From Pirellula staleyi DSM 6068 (GTDB lineage Bacteria > Planctomycetota > Planctomycetia > Pirellulales > Pirellulaceae): 53,790 nucleotides of DNA. The notes below the pieces were generated by a model that made no database searches, was not told the DNA's origin, and saw only the letters and a program-made list of their open reading frames with translations. Where the stretch lies: contig CAMDKL010000021.1 of NCBI GenBank assembly GCA_945900945.1, positions 1 to 53,790 on the forward strand, written 5' to 3'. The position numbers and the translations under genes are program-made. This document shows positions 44,177-53,783 of this stretch, piece by piece; positions within the stretch are counted from its first letter, which is position 1, and every line of letters starts with the position of its first letter.

Positions 44177-45721
44177 ATGCTCGATAATTTTCCTCTTAAC
44201 CAATACCCGATGAGCGACGCTGTGATGAAATGGTTCAGCTTACTCTTCCTAATCGTTCTCTTCTTGTTCGTTGCCACGTTGGAGTCGGTATCCTGGGCCA
44301 CCGAGCGTCCTAACGTCATCTTCATTGTCGCCGATGACATGGGCTATGCCGATCTTGGCACGCAGGGGGCTAGGGGATTTAAGACGCCGCACCTTGATCG
44401 CATGGCTGCAGAGGGTACGCGATTCACTCAGTTCTATGTTGCCCAAGCTGTCTGTACCGCCTCGCGTGCCGCGTTGCTGACCGGTTGTTATCCGAACCGC
44501 CTCGGCATGCAGGGCGCCTACAACCACACGAGCCGCGATGGAATGGCCGATGAGGAGTGGCTGTTGCCAGAGATGTTCAAGGATCGCGGCTACGCCACTT
44601 CTGGAATGGGCAAATGGCACCTCGGTACTCGGCTCAAATTCCATCCCATGCGACATGGCTTCGATGAATGGCTAGGTATTCCGTACTCCAACGACAACAC
44701 GAAGTTCCATCCGTCGCTAGCTGCCGAAATGCCGCCACTCCCTTTCTACGACGGCGAGAAAGTCGTCGAACTCGATCCTGACCAATCGCAATTCACCCGT
44801 CGCTTTACCGAGCGTGCTGTTCAGTTTATCGAGCGCAATGCCTCGCGTCCCTTTTTCCTCTACATGCCCCATGTCATGCCACACGTACCTATCTTTGCAT
44901 CTGCCAAGTTTATTGGACGCAGCGTTGCTGGGCTCTACGGGGATGCGATCGAGGAGCTCGACTGGTCTGTAGGCGAGGTGCTGGAAACTCTAAAACGACT
45001 TGATCTGGACCATCGCACGCTGGTCATTTTTATCTCTGACAATGGCCCATTTCTTTCCTACGGCGAACACGCCGGATCCGCTGCACCGCTGCGTGAGGGA
45101 AAGCTCACAACTTTTGAAGGTGGGGTGCGTGTACCCTGCATCGTCCGCTGGCCTGGTAGTGTACCGGCGGAACGCGTCTGCGCTGATTCGTTCATGGGTA
45201 TCGACTGGTTACCGACTTTGACCGAACTCGTCGGTGGAAAAGTACCCACACGAATCATTGACGGACTCTCCGTCAAACCATTACTGCTTGGCGAATCAGG
45301 CGCCAAACCACCGCATAACGCGATGTTCTTCTATTCGGGCACTGCGTTACAAGCTGTGCGAAGCGGCTCGTGGAAGCTACACTTTCCCCATCCCTACATC
45401 ACCGTTGCCGCTGAGCCAGGCACAGGTGGCAAACCATCCAATTTTGGTAGGCTTGCGCCCAGCTCCATCACGCAGTCGGGCGTCGAAGGTATCGCTACCC
45501 GTCACGGCTACCGCATCGAACAGCTCGAACTCTCACTCTTCAACCTCGATACCGACATTGGCGAGCAGCAAAATGTCGCAGCTAGTAATCCCGAGGTTGT
45601 TAATCGACTTGGAGTTCTAGCCGAATCCATTCGAAAAGATCTCGGAGACTCTCTTCAAAATGTGGAAGGATCAGGTCTTCGTAATCCCGGCATTGATCCA
45701 AGCAGCGACCCCACTCCTTGA
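44177..45721 (+). CDS. Exported formylglycine-dependent sulfatase
   Basis: About 514 residues. A hydrophobic signal/anchor ([23 protein letters not shown]) follows a short leader. The start may be a later ATG (44210 or 44225), which would give a more standard signal peptide. The sulfatase core begins at [18 protein letters not shown] (metal-binding Asp pair). The nucleophile motif is C93-T-A-S-R, where the Cys becomes formylglycine, and GYCPNR/GKWHLG and ISDNGP (further metal ligand) follow. It should cleave sulfate esters from sulfated sugars in the periplasm; the substrate is not predictable. The next gene is a second sulfatase on the same strand. No sulfatase-maturing enzyme is in the window. 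Confidence 0.93.
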   Translation: MLDNFPLNQYPMSDAVMKWFSLLFLIVLFLFVATLESVSWATERPNVIFIVADDMGYADLGTQGARGFKTPHLDRMAAEGTRFTQFYVAQAVCTASRAALLTGCYPNRLGMQGAYNHTSRDGMADEEWLLPEMFKDRGYATSGMGKWHLGTRLKFHPMRHGFDEWLGIPYSNDNTKFHPSLAAEMPPLPFYDGEKVVELDPDQSQFTRRFTERAVQFIERNASRPFFLYMPHVMPHVPIFASAKFIGRSVAGLYGDAIEELDWSVGEVLETLKRLDLDHRTLVIFISDNGPFLSYGEHAGSAAPLREGKLTTFEGGVRVPCIVRWPGSVPAERVCADSFMGIDWLPTLTELVGGKVPTRIIDGLSVKPLLLGESGAKPPHNAMFFYSGTALQAVRSGSWKLHFPHPYITVAAEPGTGGKPSNFGRLAPSSITQSGVEGIATRHGYRIEQLELSLFNLDTDIGEQQNVAASNPEVVNRLGVLAESIRKDLGDSLQNVEGSGLRNPGIDPSSDPTP

Positions 45722-45758
45722 AATGCAGCTACCCATGGAATCCCCATTCGAACCTACC

Positions 45759-47339
45759 ATGAAACATCCCGCATCTTTTTTTGGTCTTATTGCACTCTTG
45801 ACATTTCCTTTACTTCTTTGCGGACAAGAATCTGCTGTTGATCGCCCCAACATCCTTTTCGCCATCGCCGATGACTGGGGACTGCACGCGGGTGCTTACG
45901 GTACTCCATGGGTGAATACGCCTGCATTCGATCGCATCGCCAAGGAAGGACTTCTATTTAAGAACGCCTATACTCCGATGGCAAAGTGTGCTCCATCGCG
46001 AGCGATCATTTTGACTGGACGTCATCTATGGCAGAACGAAGAAGCAGGAAATCACTTGTCCTTTTTTCCTGCGAAGCTTAAAAGCTGGCCTGAGGTCCTT
46101 ACCGAGCAAGGCTGGAACATGGGTATTACAGGAAAAGGCTGGGGACCTGGTGTCGCCAATGACACCAAGGGCAATCCGCGTTGGATCACAGGCAAACCGT
46201 ATAACAGCCGTAAGTCTTCCCCGCCAGCAACTGGAATGGGCAACAACGACTACGCCGCCAATTTCAACGATTTCCTCGATGCTATTCCGCAGGATGCACC
46301 GTGGTGCTTCTGGTATGGATCGGCGGAACCCCATCGTGGTTACGAGTTTCAGTCCGGCATGAAAAAAGGCGGCAAGAAGCTGACTGACATCCCAAAGGTT
46401 CCTGATTACTTGCCCGACGACGACATCGTTCGCCACGACATGCTCGACTATGCTTTCGAAGTCGAGCACACGGACAATCACCTAGCCCGCATGATCGCGG
46501 AACTGGAAAGGCGTGGCAAGCTCGACAACACACTGATCATCGTCACTAGCGACCACGGCATGCCTTTCCCACGCTGCAAAGGTTACGCTTACGAAGACTC
46601 AAACCACATCCCGCTCGCTGTCCGCTGGCCCGGCGGTCTAAAAAAGCCAGGCCGCGTTATTGAAGACTTCGTCAACTTCACTGACGTCGCTGCTACCATC
46701 CTAGACTACGCCGGTATCCATGAAAGAGATACCGGCATGATGCCAATCACTGGCAAAAGCTGGCGTCCCATTTTAGAAAGTGACCAGTCCGGACGAGTCA
46801 TCGCAGAACGCGATCACACGCTAATCGGCAAGGAACGAACCGACGTGGGCCGCCCGCATGATTGGGGATATCCCATCCGAGGCATCGTCACGAGTTCCCA
46901 TCTCTTTTTAAAGAACTACGAGCCTACCCGATGGCCTGCTGGCAATCCCGAAACGGGCTACACCGACACCGATGCAAGTCCCACGAAAACGCTGATCCTG
47001 GAACTCGGTCGCAAGAACCGCGCGAACAAATTCTGGCACCTTAATTTCGGCATGAGGCCAGCCGAAGAGTTCTACGACCTCGTCCGCGACATCGGCTGCG
47101 CACACAATCTCGCTGGCGAATCTGTGCAGGAGCAGAGAATAACGCATTTGCGTGATCGCATGGAATCAGAACTCCGATTCCAAAACGATCCACGAATGGC
47201 AGGCGACGGTAAGATCTTCGACGAATACCCAGCTACCAACGGCGCAGGCTTCTATGATAAATTCCTGCGTGGTGATAAGCCCAGGGCTGGATGGATCGAC
47301 GAAACCGACATGGAAACAGAATTCATCCAGCAGCCCTGA
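45759..47339 (+). CDS. Second exported sulfatase
   Basis: 526 residues from the ATG at 45759, chosen because it places a signal peptide ([20 protein letters not shown]) at the N-terminus and clears the preceding gene by 37 bases. Longer frames from 45660 would overlap it. [13 protein letters not shown] holds the metal-binding Asp residues, C77-A-P-S-R is the formylglycine motif, and VTSDHG gives another metal site. Family members of this branch ('sulfatase' with [23 protein letters not shown]) include iduronate- and heparan-type enzymes, but the substrate is unknown. Probably co-transcribed with the first sulfatase. Confidence 0.92.
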   Translation: MKHPASFFGLIALLTFPLLLCGQESAVDRPNILFAIADDWGLHAGAYGTPWVNTPAFDRIAKEGLLFKNAYTPMAKCAPSRAIILTGRHLWQNEEAGNHLSFFPAKLKSWPEVLTEQGWNMGITGKGWGPGVANDTKGNPRWITGKPYNSRKSSPPATGMGNNDYAANFNDFLDAIPQDAPWCFWYGSAEPHRGYEFQSGMKKGGKKLTDIPKVPDYLPDDDIVRHDMLDYAFEVEHTDNHLARMIAELERRGKLDNTLIIVTSDHGMPFPRCKGYAYEDSNHIPLAVRWPGGLKKPGRVIEDFVNFTDVAATILDYAGIHERDTGMMPITGKSWRPILESDQSGRVIAERDHTLIGKERTDVGRPHDWGYPIRGIVTSSHLFLKNYEPTRWPAGNPETGYTDTDASPTKTLILELGRKNRANKFWHLNFGMRPAEEFYDLVRDIGCAHNLAGESVQEQRITHLRDRMESELRFQNDPRMAGDGKIFDEYPATNGAGFYDKFLRGDKPRAGWIDETDMETEFIQQP

Positions 47340-47507
47340 TCACGAAACGCCACGTGTTGACGACCCATGGACTGCGATTTCGCATTATTGAAACACGCCT
47401 CCCGATCGAGCAATGCAACTCAGCCAGCGATCCATCCTCCACCAAAACCTCCTTATAGAATTTCTTTCGATTGTCTCTTCAAAGCGACGGACATTCCATG
47501 AAAGTTA

Positions 47508-48379
47508 AGAGCTGCAGTTGCTAGACTATTTAGGCAACATGGGTTGCTTTTCACGGCAACCTTTAACTTCGTCGTGGCACTAGTCACCTCTGCGCACGTT
47601 GTGCTGAATAAACGAGATACGCGTGCAGCCATTGCGTGGGTATTTCAATACACTAACCTGAGGACGCACAGGAAAATGCTGGTTGTGGATGGATCAATCG
47701 GATTCACCGGGGGATGAATATTCGTGAGGGGCATTGTCTGGCGTCCCTTCTTCGACAACCCATACGCGATCTTCACTTCCGTGTTGATGGGCCGGTTGTT
47801 TCACAGATTCAAGAGAGTTTCGTTGACGATTGGTCCTTTTGTACTGGCGAAATTCTGGGCGGAGATTGCTGGTTTCCGCCAATCGCGTCCAAGGGAGATG
47901 TAGTGGCGCGAGGTATCTCAGACGGCCCGGACGAACACTTTGAGAGCTTTCGACACACGCTACTCGGTGCGATAGCTTGCGAGGAGACTTCGATTAGTGT
48001 GGTCACTCCCTATTTTTTGCCGGACGCGCCCCTAATCACTGCGTTGAATGTCGGAGCCATGCGAGGGATTGCGGCCGATATTATTCTACCAGGAAAAAAC
48101 AATAATCCCCTCGTTCAGTGGGCCTCGACATCCTTGCTCTGGCAACTGGTGGAGCGGGGATGCCGAGTCTGGATTTCTCCTCCGCCGTTTGACCATACCA
48201 AACTTTTTGTCGTGGATAATCTTGTTGCCTTTATGGGGTCATCAAACTGGGACCCGCGAAGTCTCCGGCTTAATTTTGAGTTCAATTTGGAGTTTTATAG
48301 TAAAGCGATTGCAGCCGAACTCATGGCCTGCATTCATGAGCGAATACGTTGTGCGCATTGTTGTAGTCTTGCTGAATAA
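47508..48379 (+). pseudogene. Cardiolipin synthase (phospholipase D family) pseudogene
   Basis: Reading in one frame gives the usual membrane start 'LLFTATFNFVVALVTSAHVVLNKRDTRAAIAWVF', which then jumps straight to 'NLRTHRKMLVVDGSIGFTGG'. About 150 residues that normally separate these are missing. The frame then stops (TGA at 47715) because one base is lost, and the match continues in the frame starting at ATG 47714: MNIREGH, then HFRVDGPVVSQIQESFVDDW, then the second catalytic HKD motif DHTKLFVVDNLVAFMGSSNWD. So both HKD motifs remain, but a deletion and a frameshift break the gene. The C-terminal piece alone (221 residues) could still be translated, but without motif 1 it would not be a synthase. 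Confidence 0.8.
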
Positions 48380-48435
48380 GATGATCGGATTCTAGCCGTC
48401 AAGCTTAGAGACGGCATCGCACGTCTGGCTTCACC

Positions 48436-48618
48436 TTATCTATGAACATAGCTAACCTGCCGAGCGAATGAGCGGCCAATCCAAGGACTTAAGAACGCTG
48501 GCAAGAATGCAGTAGCTGTAAAGCCAAATAGCCACCCAAAAACGAGCGATTTGCCCGCCGTACCTGGACCCAAAGAAAGGCCTACGTATACAGACAAGCC
48601 CACAAACCAACCTAGCAT
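48436..48618 (-). CDS. Possible small membrane protein (60 aa)
   Basis: Sixty residues with two hydrophobic stretches (WFVGLSVYVGLSLGPG and VFGWLFGFTATAFLPAF). No clear ribosome-binding site and no recognisable family. Its only support is the composition and the absence of any other gene in the gap. Kept as doubtful. Confidence 0.3.
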   Translation of the reverse strand: MLGWFVGLSVYVGLSLGPGTAGKSLVFGWLFGFTATAFLPAFLSPWIGRSFARQVSYVHR

Positions 48619-48942
48619 AGGGGCGAAAGCGATATGATTGCGAAGTGAAATATCGCCCGTTTATTTTCTAGCACCTGTGTCCATAAACGACAATGAAACC
48701 CTTACCCCTTGTCGTTCGTAAAAGTCGTTTGCGATCACTTGGTCCGCAATACTAAAAATGGTTTTTTTGCCAATTCAAACCGGGTTGACATGTCAACCTC
48801 CTTTTTCGGAATTCTATCTACGCCGTACTCAGCCTGGAATGGGTTTTGCGCTTTAGAGCCGAAGGAGCACAGGAATAAGACCAACCAACCGTTCGTCGGT
48901 GGGGATGCGCCAATAGCTGCATTTTTTTGGAATGGGTAAAAT
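48619..48942. other. Intergenic region upstream of the BON gene
   Basis: About 320 bases with no supported gene. Contains a perfect 16-base palindrome at 48783-48798. Confidence 0.5.
48783..48798. promoter_or_regulatory. Perfect 16-base palindrome (GGTTGACATGTCAACC)
   Basis: The site has full twofold symmetry without a spacer, 145 bases upstream of the BON gene. Perfect short palindromes like this are typical binding sites for dimeric regulators. It includes TTGACA, but no good -10 hexamer sits at the right distance. Confidence 0.4.
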
Positions 48943-49269
48943 ATGCTAGATCTGTTAATCAATTCCGAGTCCTTCCTTGAGCTAAATTCGCAGAAATCCG
49001 CTATCATTGGGCGTAGCGTGTCGTATGAAGATGTCATCCTGAGCGAGGTTCAAAAACGGCTAAACTCCAGCGGTCACTAGGAATTGCGGTCTCTGGCCTA
49101 TGTGTACCATGAGGGCATGCTCATTTTGCGAGGGCGGTTGTCGTCGCACTACTTGAAACAGTTAGCGCATGAGGCCGTCCGTACGCAACTCGTAGTGAGG
49201 ATGATAGTAAATGCGATAGATTTGGTACCACCTCGCCCGCAGGATCCATCTCAAGACAAATCTGAGTAG
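48943..49269 (+). pseudogene. BON-domain protein interrupted by an in-frame amber codon
   Basis: From ATG 48943 one frame runs through the whole region and is broken only by TAG at 49078-49080. Before the stop: 'LLINSESFLELNSQ...EVQKRLNSSGH'. After it: 'ELRSLAYVYHEGMLILRGRLSSHYLKQLAHEAV...VVNAIDLV'-like sequence. This pattern (RLxxSGxxxLRxxxxxxHEGxLxLRGRVxSxYLKQxA) is typical of small planctomycete BON-domain proteins, where the two parts are continuous. The stop thus falls inside the domain. Either it is a nonsense mutation or two short pieces are made. BON domains bind phospholipid membranes and are often linked to osmotic stress. Confidence 0.75.
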
Positions 49270-49310
49270 TTGTTATGTGGGCCCTATTTCCGCAACCAGG
49301 TCTATTTTAC

Positions 49311-49316
49311 AAGGAG
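49311..49316 (+). promoter_or_regulatory. Ribosome-binding site of the DUF2934 gene
   Basis: AAGGAG, 7 bases before ATG 49324. It decides this start over an upstream in-frame start at 49270. Confidence 0.8.
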
Positions 49317-49323
49317 CAAAAAC

Positions 49324-49596
49324 ATGTCTAAGACAATTCGCAAGGGCAAGTCCAATATTTCGCAATCGGCTGAGAATGTCGCTGCCGATACGAGTACACC
49401 ACAGACCCTGGCCGACGAACGGAAGTCGGCATCGGCGTCCCCCGAGAACCAGCAGAACAGTCTTGCCTACGAAGAGACTATTCGCGTACTCGCTCACAGC
49501 AAGTGGGAAGCAGCGGGATGCCCCACCGGAGACGGGATGTATTTCTGGCTGGAGGCCGAGAAGGAAGCGGGTGTTGGACCACAGACCGACAACTAA
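49324..49596 (+). CDS. DUF2934 domain small protein
   Basis: 90 residues. After a Ser/Thr/Lys-rich, probably disordered half, the last ~40 residues 'YEETIRVLAHSKWEAAGCPTGDGMYFWLEAEKEAG' fit DUF2934 (pattern of Ile-x-x-x-Ala-x-x-x-Trp-x-x-x-Gly-x-Pro ... Trp-Leu-x-Ala-Glu). The function of this domain is unknown. In planctomycetes and proteobacteria it is often found near stress genes such as BON, Hsp20 or cardiolipin synthase, as here. It is intact while its neighbours are broken. Start chosen from the AAGGAG site. Confidence 0.85.
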   Translation: MSKTIRKGKSNISQSAENVAADTSTPQTLADERKSASASPENQQNSLAYEETIRVLAHSKWEAAGCPTGDGMYFWLEAEKEAGVGPQTDN

Positions 49597-49733
49597 ACCA
49601 AGTCCGACTCCTGGGGATCCGCATCGTTCAGGAGACCCTTAGCGAGCCACAAAAACCTCTAACGCTACAGTAAGATTGTGCACCGTTGTCGTACTGTACG
49701 CCACTCGAACACCGTTCAAAAAAAGAAGGTCCA

Positions 49734-50972
49734 ATGAAAAAAGCTCAAGTCTGGCTTCTACGCTATCAAGATCAGATGGCCGATGAACTAGAGCAGCTAT
49801 GCAACATGAATTCCGGTTCAGACAATGTTTTCGGTCTGGCCCGCGTGGCGGAATGGCTCATGGAATACTTTTCGCCGTTAGGAGCAGCTTGCGAAAAAAT
49901 CGATCTACCGTCATTTCAGATAGTGGACGACCGAGGGGAAATGTGCTCTCACGAAACGGGCCACGCTTTGCGGTGGGACATCCTAGGAACGAGTACGGGA
50001 AAAAAACATCGACTTTTGCTTAACATACATTATGACACGGTCTATGGACCTAGCAATAAGTTCCAACAATGTGAACGATATAAAGACTCCGATCCAGCCG
50101 GAAAACTCGAACTAAGAATGCGGGGCCCTGGCGTTATCGACGCTAAGGGCGGCATCGTCATTTTGCGATGGGCGGCTATCGCCGCAAAACGATTCCTGGA
50201 TCTTTCCCATTTGGATTTGAGTATTATCCTTACGCCGGATGAGGAGATCGGCTCGCCAGCATCGATCGATCTATGGAAAGTGATTGCTCCGCAATTCGAT
50301 TTTGCAATGCTTTACGAACCGGCACTTGCTGATGATTCGCTGGTTTCGTACCGAAAGGGGACCGGCACGTTCATTGTCATTGTTCGCGGGAAATCTGCAC
50401 ATTCCGGTCGGAATTTTCATGATGGGCGAAACGCAATCTCGCATGCATGCAAAGTTGCGTTAGCGATGGATGCACTCAATGGAATACGTCCAGATGTTAC
50501 AGTCAACGTGGGCCGAGTGCGCGGCGGCGATGCTGTCAATGTGGTTCCCAACTTGGCCGTTCTTCGCATCCATGTTCGAGTATCATCACGCGAAGATCAA
50601 GAATGGCTGGAGGATCAGATCCAACACATTTTCCAATTGAGCCACATGCCTGAGAATGGCTTCAGAATCGAATTGCATGGTGGCATTCGATCGGCCCCCA
50701 AAGCGATGGACCGCAATACCTCCGAATGGATGGAGTTAATTCAACGAGCAGGTGACAGCATTGCGGAATCCATTGAATGGAAACCCTCTGGAGGCGCAAG
50801 CGACGGAAACAAACTTGCTGCTTTAGGACTTTCGAATATTGACAGTTTTGGCCCCGAAGGTGATTTGCTACATAGCGACCAAGAATGGGTGCGACTGAGC
50901 AGTCTGCCTCGCAAGGCTGCACTCACCGTCGCGGTCCTTCACGCCATTTGCTCCCAACGATTGCCGGGCTAG
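49734..50972 (+). CDS. M20-family metallopeptidase/deacylase
   Basis: 412 residues from ATG 49734, chosen because GAAGG lies 4 bases upstream; a longer frame from 49686 has no such site. Two-zinc M20 hydrolase: His99 and Asp101 (NIHYDTVYG), bridging Asp136 (GPGVIDAKGG), Glu170-Glu171 (TPDEEIGS, general base), Glu195 (YEPAL) and His380 (LLHSDQEW). A dimerisation domain starts around GTFIVIVRGKSAHSGRNFHDGRNAI. This resembles the carboxypeptidase G2/acetylornithine deacetylase group. The natural substrate (an amino-acid or peptide amide) is not predictable. No signal peptide, hence cytoplasmic. Confidence 0.92.
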   Translation: MKKAQVWLLRYQDQMADELEQLCNMNSGSDNVFGLARVAEWLMEYFSPLGAACEKIDLPSFQIVDDRGEMCSHETGHALRWDILGTSTGKKHRLLLNIHYDTVYGPSNKFQQCERYKDSDPAGKLELRMRGPGVIDAKGGIVILRWAAIAAKRFLDLSHLDLSIILTPDEEIGSPASIDLWKVIAPQFDFAMLYEPALADDSLVSYRKGTGTFIVIVRGKSAHSGRNFHDGRNAISHACKVALAMDALNGIRPDVTVNVGRVRGGDAVNVVPNLAVLRIHVRVSSREDQEWLEDQIQHIFQLSHMPENGFRIELHGGIRSAPKAMDRNTSEWMELIQRAGDSIAESIEWKPSGGASDGNKLAALGLSNIDSFGPEGDLLHSDQEWVRLSSLPRKAALTVAVLHAICSQRLPG

Positions 50973-51032
50973 CCAGTGAATCGCTGCAAATTGTTTACTC
51001 GCCTGAGCCTTTGTACTCATATTGCACATCGA

Positions 51033-51063
51033 TGTGACGCTGTCCAAATTGTGACGCTGTCCA
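51033..51063. promoter_or_regulatory. Tandem 14-base direct repeats, operator-like
   Basis: TGTGACGCTGTCCA occurs at 51033-51046 and 51050-51063, period 17. The second copy lies where a -35 element would sit for the TATATT at 51082-51087. Direct repeats in this position are typical of response-regulator or activator sites. Confidence 0.45.
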
Positions 51064-51087
51064 CTTGGGGCTAGAATCGACTATATT
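51058..51087 (+). promoter_or_regulatory. Possible promoter of the cupin-like gene
   Basis: TATATT at 51082-51087, in a GACTATATTG context also found at 20021-20030. The -35 region is covered by the direct repeat and matches the consensus poorly, which would fit activator dependence. Confidence 0.3.
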
Positions 51088-51179
51088 GAGAAGGATCTAA
51101 AACGCTGCGACCGGCTGCCGAGTGTTCGAAATAGCCAGATCGGCAGGCAACCCTATTCCACTTTAGGAGTCTAACACAA

Positions 51180-51926
51180 ATGAGCCATTTGACACGTCGT
51201 GATTTTCAACAGCAAGCGATTGGGTCTTTGTTAACTTGGTCACTGCTTGAAACACTCTTCAATCGAGATGCGTTTGCACAGGAAGTAAAACCGATCGCTT
51301 CAAAGTGGTTGTCGGAACTCAATTCGTGGAGCATGGACCTCAAAGGCAAGAAACTCGAGCAAATCCAATGGCAAGAAAAGGTGGAGCAACTTTACGCCAA
51401 AGTTGACTTACCGGATTTGCTGAAGTTTCTTGACTTCGACAAACTCGCAAAAACGGTCAACCCGAAAGAGAGAGGTGAACTGAGCTTAAGGGCGACGCTC
51501 CCAAAAGTGGAAGGGCTACCCACCGAGTTGGTCTTTGGTCACCAAATTTTTGCCTTGAACAAGGACCGTTCCGTCGTTCCACATGGGCACGACAATATGG
51601 CTACAGCGTTTCTAATTTTGAAAGGAGATTTTCACGGACGTCACTACGATCGTATTGAGGATTCCACCGACCACATGGTCATAACTCCTACCATTGATCG
51701 TGAATTCGGCCCAGGAGGTTGTTCGACCGTGACTGACATCAAGGACAACGTTCACTGGTTTAAGGCCAAATCCGACACGGCGTTCATCTTTAACATTCAC
51801 GTTTTGAGTGTAAAGCCGGGAAAGACTGGTCGTGTCTATATTGATCCTAATGGTGAAAAAATTTCAGGTGGCCGTATCAAGGCCCGCAAAATAGATCACA
51901 AGGAAGCCGAACGCCTTTACGGGTAA
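51180..51926 (+). CDS. Exported cupin-like protein
   Basis: 248 residues. The N-terminus 'TRRDFQQQAIGSLLTWSLL' with a twin-arginine pair (6-7) looks like a weak Tat signal. The second half has a cupin-like metal site: H135-x-H137 in VVPHGHDNMATAFLILKGDFHGRHYDR, then His192 in DNVHWF. No specific family or reaction was recognised. A dioxygenase, a metal-binding protein or a sensor are all possible. Stands alone with its own likely promoter region and direct repeats upstream. Confidence 0.8.
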   Translation: MSHLTRRDFQQQAIGSLLTWSLLETLFNRDAFAQEVKPIASKWLSELNSWSMDLKGKKLEQIQWQEKVEQLYAKVDLPDLLKFLDFDKLAKTVNPKERGELSLRATLPKVEGLPTELVFGHQIFALNKDRSVVPHGHDNMATAFLILKGDFHGRHYDRIEDSTDHMVITPTIDREFGPGGCSTVTDIKDNVHWFKAKSDTAFIFNIHVLSVKPGKTGRVYIDPNGEKISGGRIKARKIDHKEAERLYG

Positions 51927-52009
51927 ATCGCGTGGGCCACCGCTGCAAGGTCGATATTCTTAGATCGAACTGTTCGCAGAGCGATCAGCCGAATTGTGGG
52001 CCTATAGGC

Positions 52010-53359
52010 TCATTCTTGAAGGCAATAGAGTTTCGTCCAACTGCGTAGAAACAATTGATTGTCGACTACAACAGGCGACGCATCGATAGCATCCTCAAGC
52101 GGGTTTACTGCGACGACGTCCAGCTTTTCGTTATCCCTCAAAACCACGGTCGTCCCCTCTCGTCCAGTAAAATAGATGTGGCCATTGGCAACGACTGGCG
52201 ACGAGTAGAGCGAACCGACTCCAGACAAGCGTCTACGATCAAACAGCACTTTTCCTGAGCGTGCGTCAACGCAACTTAAGACATCCGAATTTCCGGCTGT
52301 AAAAAACAAACGAGTTCCGCTAATAATGGGTGATGGAACATACGGTGTGCCCTTGCTCACATTCCATTTCACGAAGCCCTTGTCGGTGATGTCGCCAATC
52401 GAATCAAGTGGAATAGCGTTGGCACAAGCGGCTCGATAGCCGCTTGTGCAAATTACATTGTTCTCAAAGCGAATCGGAGAGGGGATCGCATTGGTAGTTT
52501 GACCGCCGCAAGCCCAAAGCTGCTCGCCCGTCTGTGAGTCGTATGCCCTAACCCGGTTGGTTCCGTTGACAACAACCATCGACTTACCGTTGAAAACGGT
52601 AGCGAAAGGTGTATTCCATGACGTAACCTCGCCAGGTCGGTCCACTTTCCAAACTTGCTTGCCGGACCATTTATCAAGTGCAATGAGGAACGAACCCTCC
52701 TCCTGATCCCAATTGACTATCAACAATTCAGCGGTCAGTACCGGCGTAACCGCTTCTCCCCAACCGAATCGAGTCCGCATATCACCTAAATCGACCTGCC
52801 AAATCAATTCGCCTTTAAGCGAGTAACAGAAAATCCCTCGTGATCCAAACGAAACATACAATCGCTCGCCATCGGTGGTCGGTGATCCTGCAGCATAGGT
52901 GTTTGTCTCGTGCTGTCCTTCATGTGGGACTTGCTCGGTCGCCGTCTTTTGCCAATTTAGCTTGCCCGTTCCGCGATCGATACATAAGACGAGGAAGCGG
53001 TAGAAAAACTCGTCGGGCGCTGTCTTTGCTCGTTCATCGTTGAAAACGGGCTTGGGGCTTTTCTGGGAGGTCTTCTCGGCAGCTACGACGAACACTTGAT
53101 CACCCAACACAATCGGAGTTGCAGAACTAACGCCTGGCAAACTGGCAATCCACTTAACGTTTGTGCTTTTATCCCAGCGCAAAGGAGGTTTTGCATTCGT
53201 ACTTGCAACTCCGTCCGCAGTCGGCCCTCGCCATTGTGTCCAGCTTTCTAAATCGCCTGCTAGGATCGGTTGATTTACGTAGGCCACGAGGATCGCGAAT
53301 CCCACCACGTTCGCTATTTTTGCTGACCAAAGTCGAGAGTTCATATCCGTTTTGTTCAT
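52010..53359 (-). CDS. Exported PQQ-like (BamB-like) beta-propeller protein
   Basis: 449 residues with a signal peptide (about 10-34; the ATG at residue 6 is an alternative start). It begins with the same WTQWRGPTADGVA motif as the protein at 25939. Blades repeat as 'LCIDRGTGKLNWQKTA', 'ALDKWSGKQVWKVDRP', 'AYDSQTGEQLWACGG', 'CVDARSGKVLFDRR'. There are no dehydrogenase active-site residues, so it is probably a binding or scaffold protein in the periplasm. Single gene. Confidence 0.9.
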   Translation of the reverse strand: MNKTDMNSRLWSAKIANVVGFAILVAYVNQPILAGDLESWTQWRGPTADGVASTNAKPPLRWDKSTNVKWIASLPGVSSATPIVLGDQVFVVAAEKTSQKSPKPVFNDERAKTAPDEFFYRFLVLCIDRGTGKLNWQKTATEQVPHEGQHETNTYAAGSPTTDGERLYVSFGSRGIFCYSLKGELIWQVDLGDMRTRFGWGEAVTPVLTAELLIVNWDQEEGSFLIALDKWSGKQVWKVDRPGEVTSWNTPFATVFNGKSMVVVNGTNRVRAYDSQTGEQLWACGGQTTNAIPSPIRFENNVICTSGYRAACANAIPLDSIGDITDKGFVKWNVSKGTPYVPSPIISGTRLFFTAGNSDVLSCVDARSGKVLFDRRRLSGVGSLYSSPVVANGHIYFTGREGTTVVLRDNEKLDVVAVNPLEDAIDASPVVVDNQLFLRSWTKLYCLQE

Positions 53360-53584
53360 TAATGATTGTGAAGCGAGCTCATGAGATTACGCAACTACCC
53401 CGTAAATGATTTCGCCGTGTACGTCCGTCTCACCCTATCTTATTCCGGCCTAGAAACCACCGCCACAGAACCACTGCGTCATGGCATGGCGATTATGATC
53501 TCGCCCATCACGACCACCTTGACTCACGGGCGTAGGACCAAAATCACCACCCTACCACACAATCGTGGCTTCCAGCAATCCTCG

Positions 53585-53611
53585 GCGGCTCTTGTCGGTC
53601 AAAAGAGCCGC
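53585..53611. terminator. Stem-loop in the last intergenic region
   Basis: GCGGCTCTT (53585-53593), 9-base loop, AAGAGCCGC (53603-53611): perfect 9-bp stem. It lies in the gap between divergent genes, so it may be a leader hairpin or attenuator for the gene starting at 53784 rather than a terminator. Confidence 0.35.
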
Positions 53612-53768
53612 AATCGGCTGATCTACTTCCTTTGCATTTTTCGGCTTCGATCATAACTCGGGCAGAGGCGTGATTGCCAGCTAAACTTTTGTGGTTCATT
53701 CTTCGAATTTTGCAATTTGTAAATGCCCAGCCTGAATCTCCAATAGAGTGAGTCTTCAAAATTCATTC

Positions 53769-53775
53769 TAAGGAG
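53769..53775 (+). promoter_or_regulatory. Ribosome-binding site of the last gene
   Basis: TAAGGAG, a full match to the 16S rRNA 3' end, 8 bases before ATG 53784. Confidence 0.6.
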
Positions 53776-53783
53776 TCTCAAGC

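Larger units (their letters stand above)
53360..53783. other. Intergenic region between divergent genes
   Basis: About 425 bases with no supported gene; the short open frames are not protein-like. Contains a stem-loop at 53585-53611, promoters for both neighbours presumably, and the ribosome-binding site of the last gene. Confidence 0.55.

Noticed and set aside
49078-49080. UAG recoding (readthrough or pyrrolysine) in the BON gene
   Set aside because: TAG is used as a normal stop elsewhere in the window (for example at the ends of rpoD and the epimerase gene) and no recoding signal or pyrrolysine gene is seen.
53381-53656. A 91-codon frame in the last intergenic region
   Set aside because: No ribosome-binding site, low-quality composition and no recognisable motif; also crosses the stem-loop.
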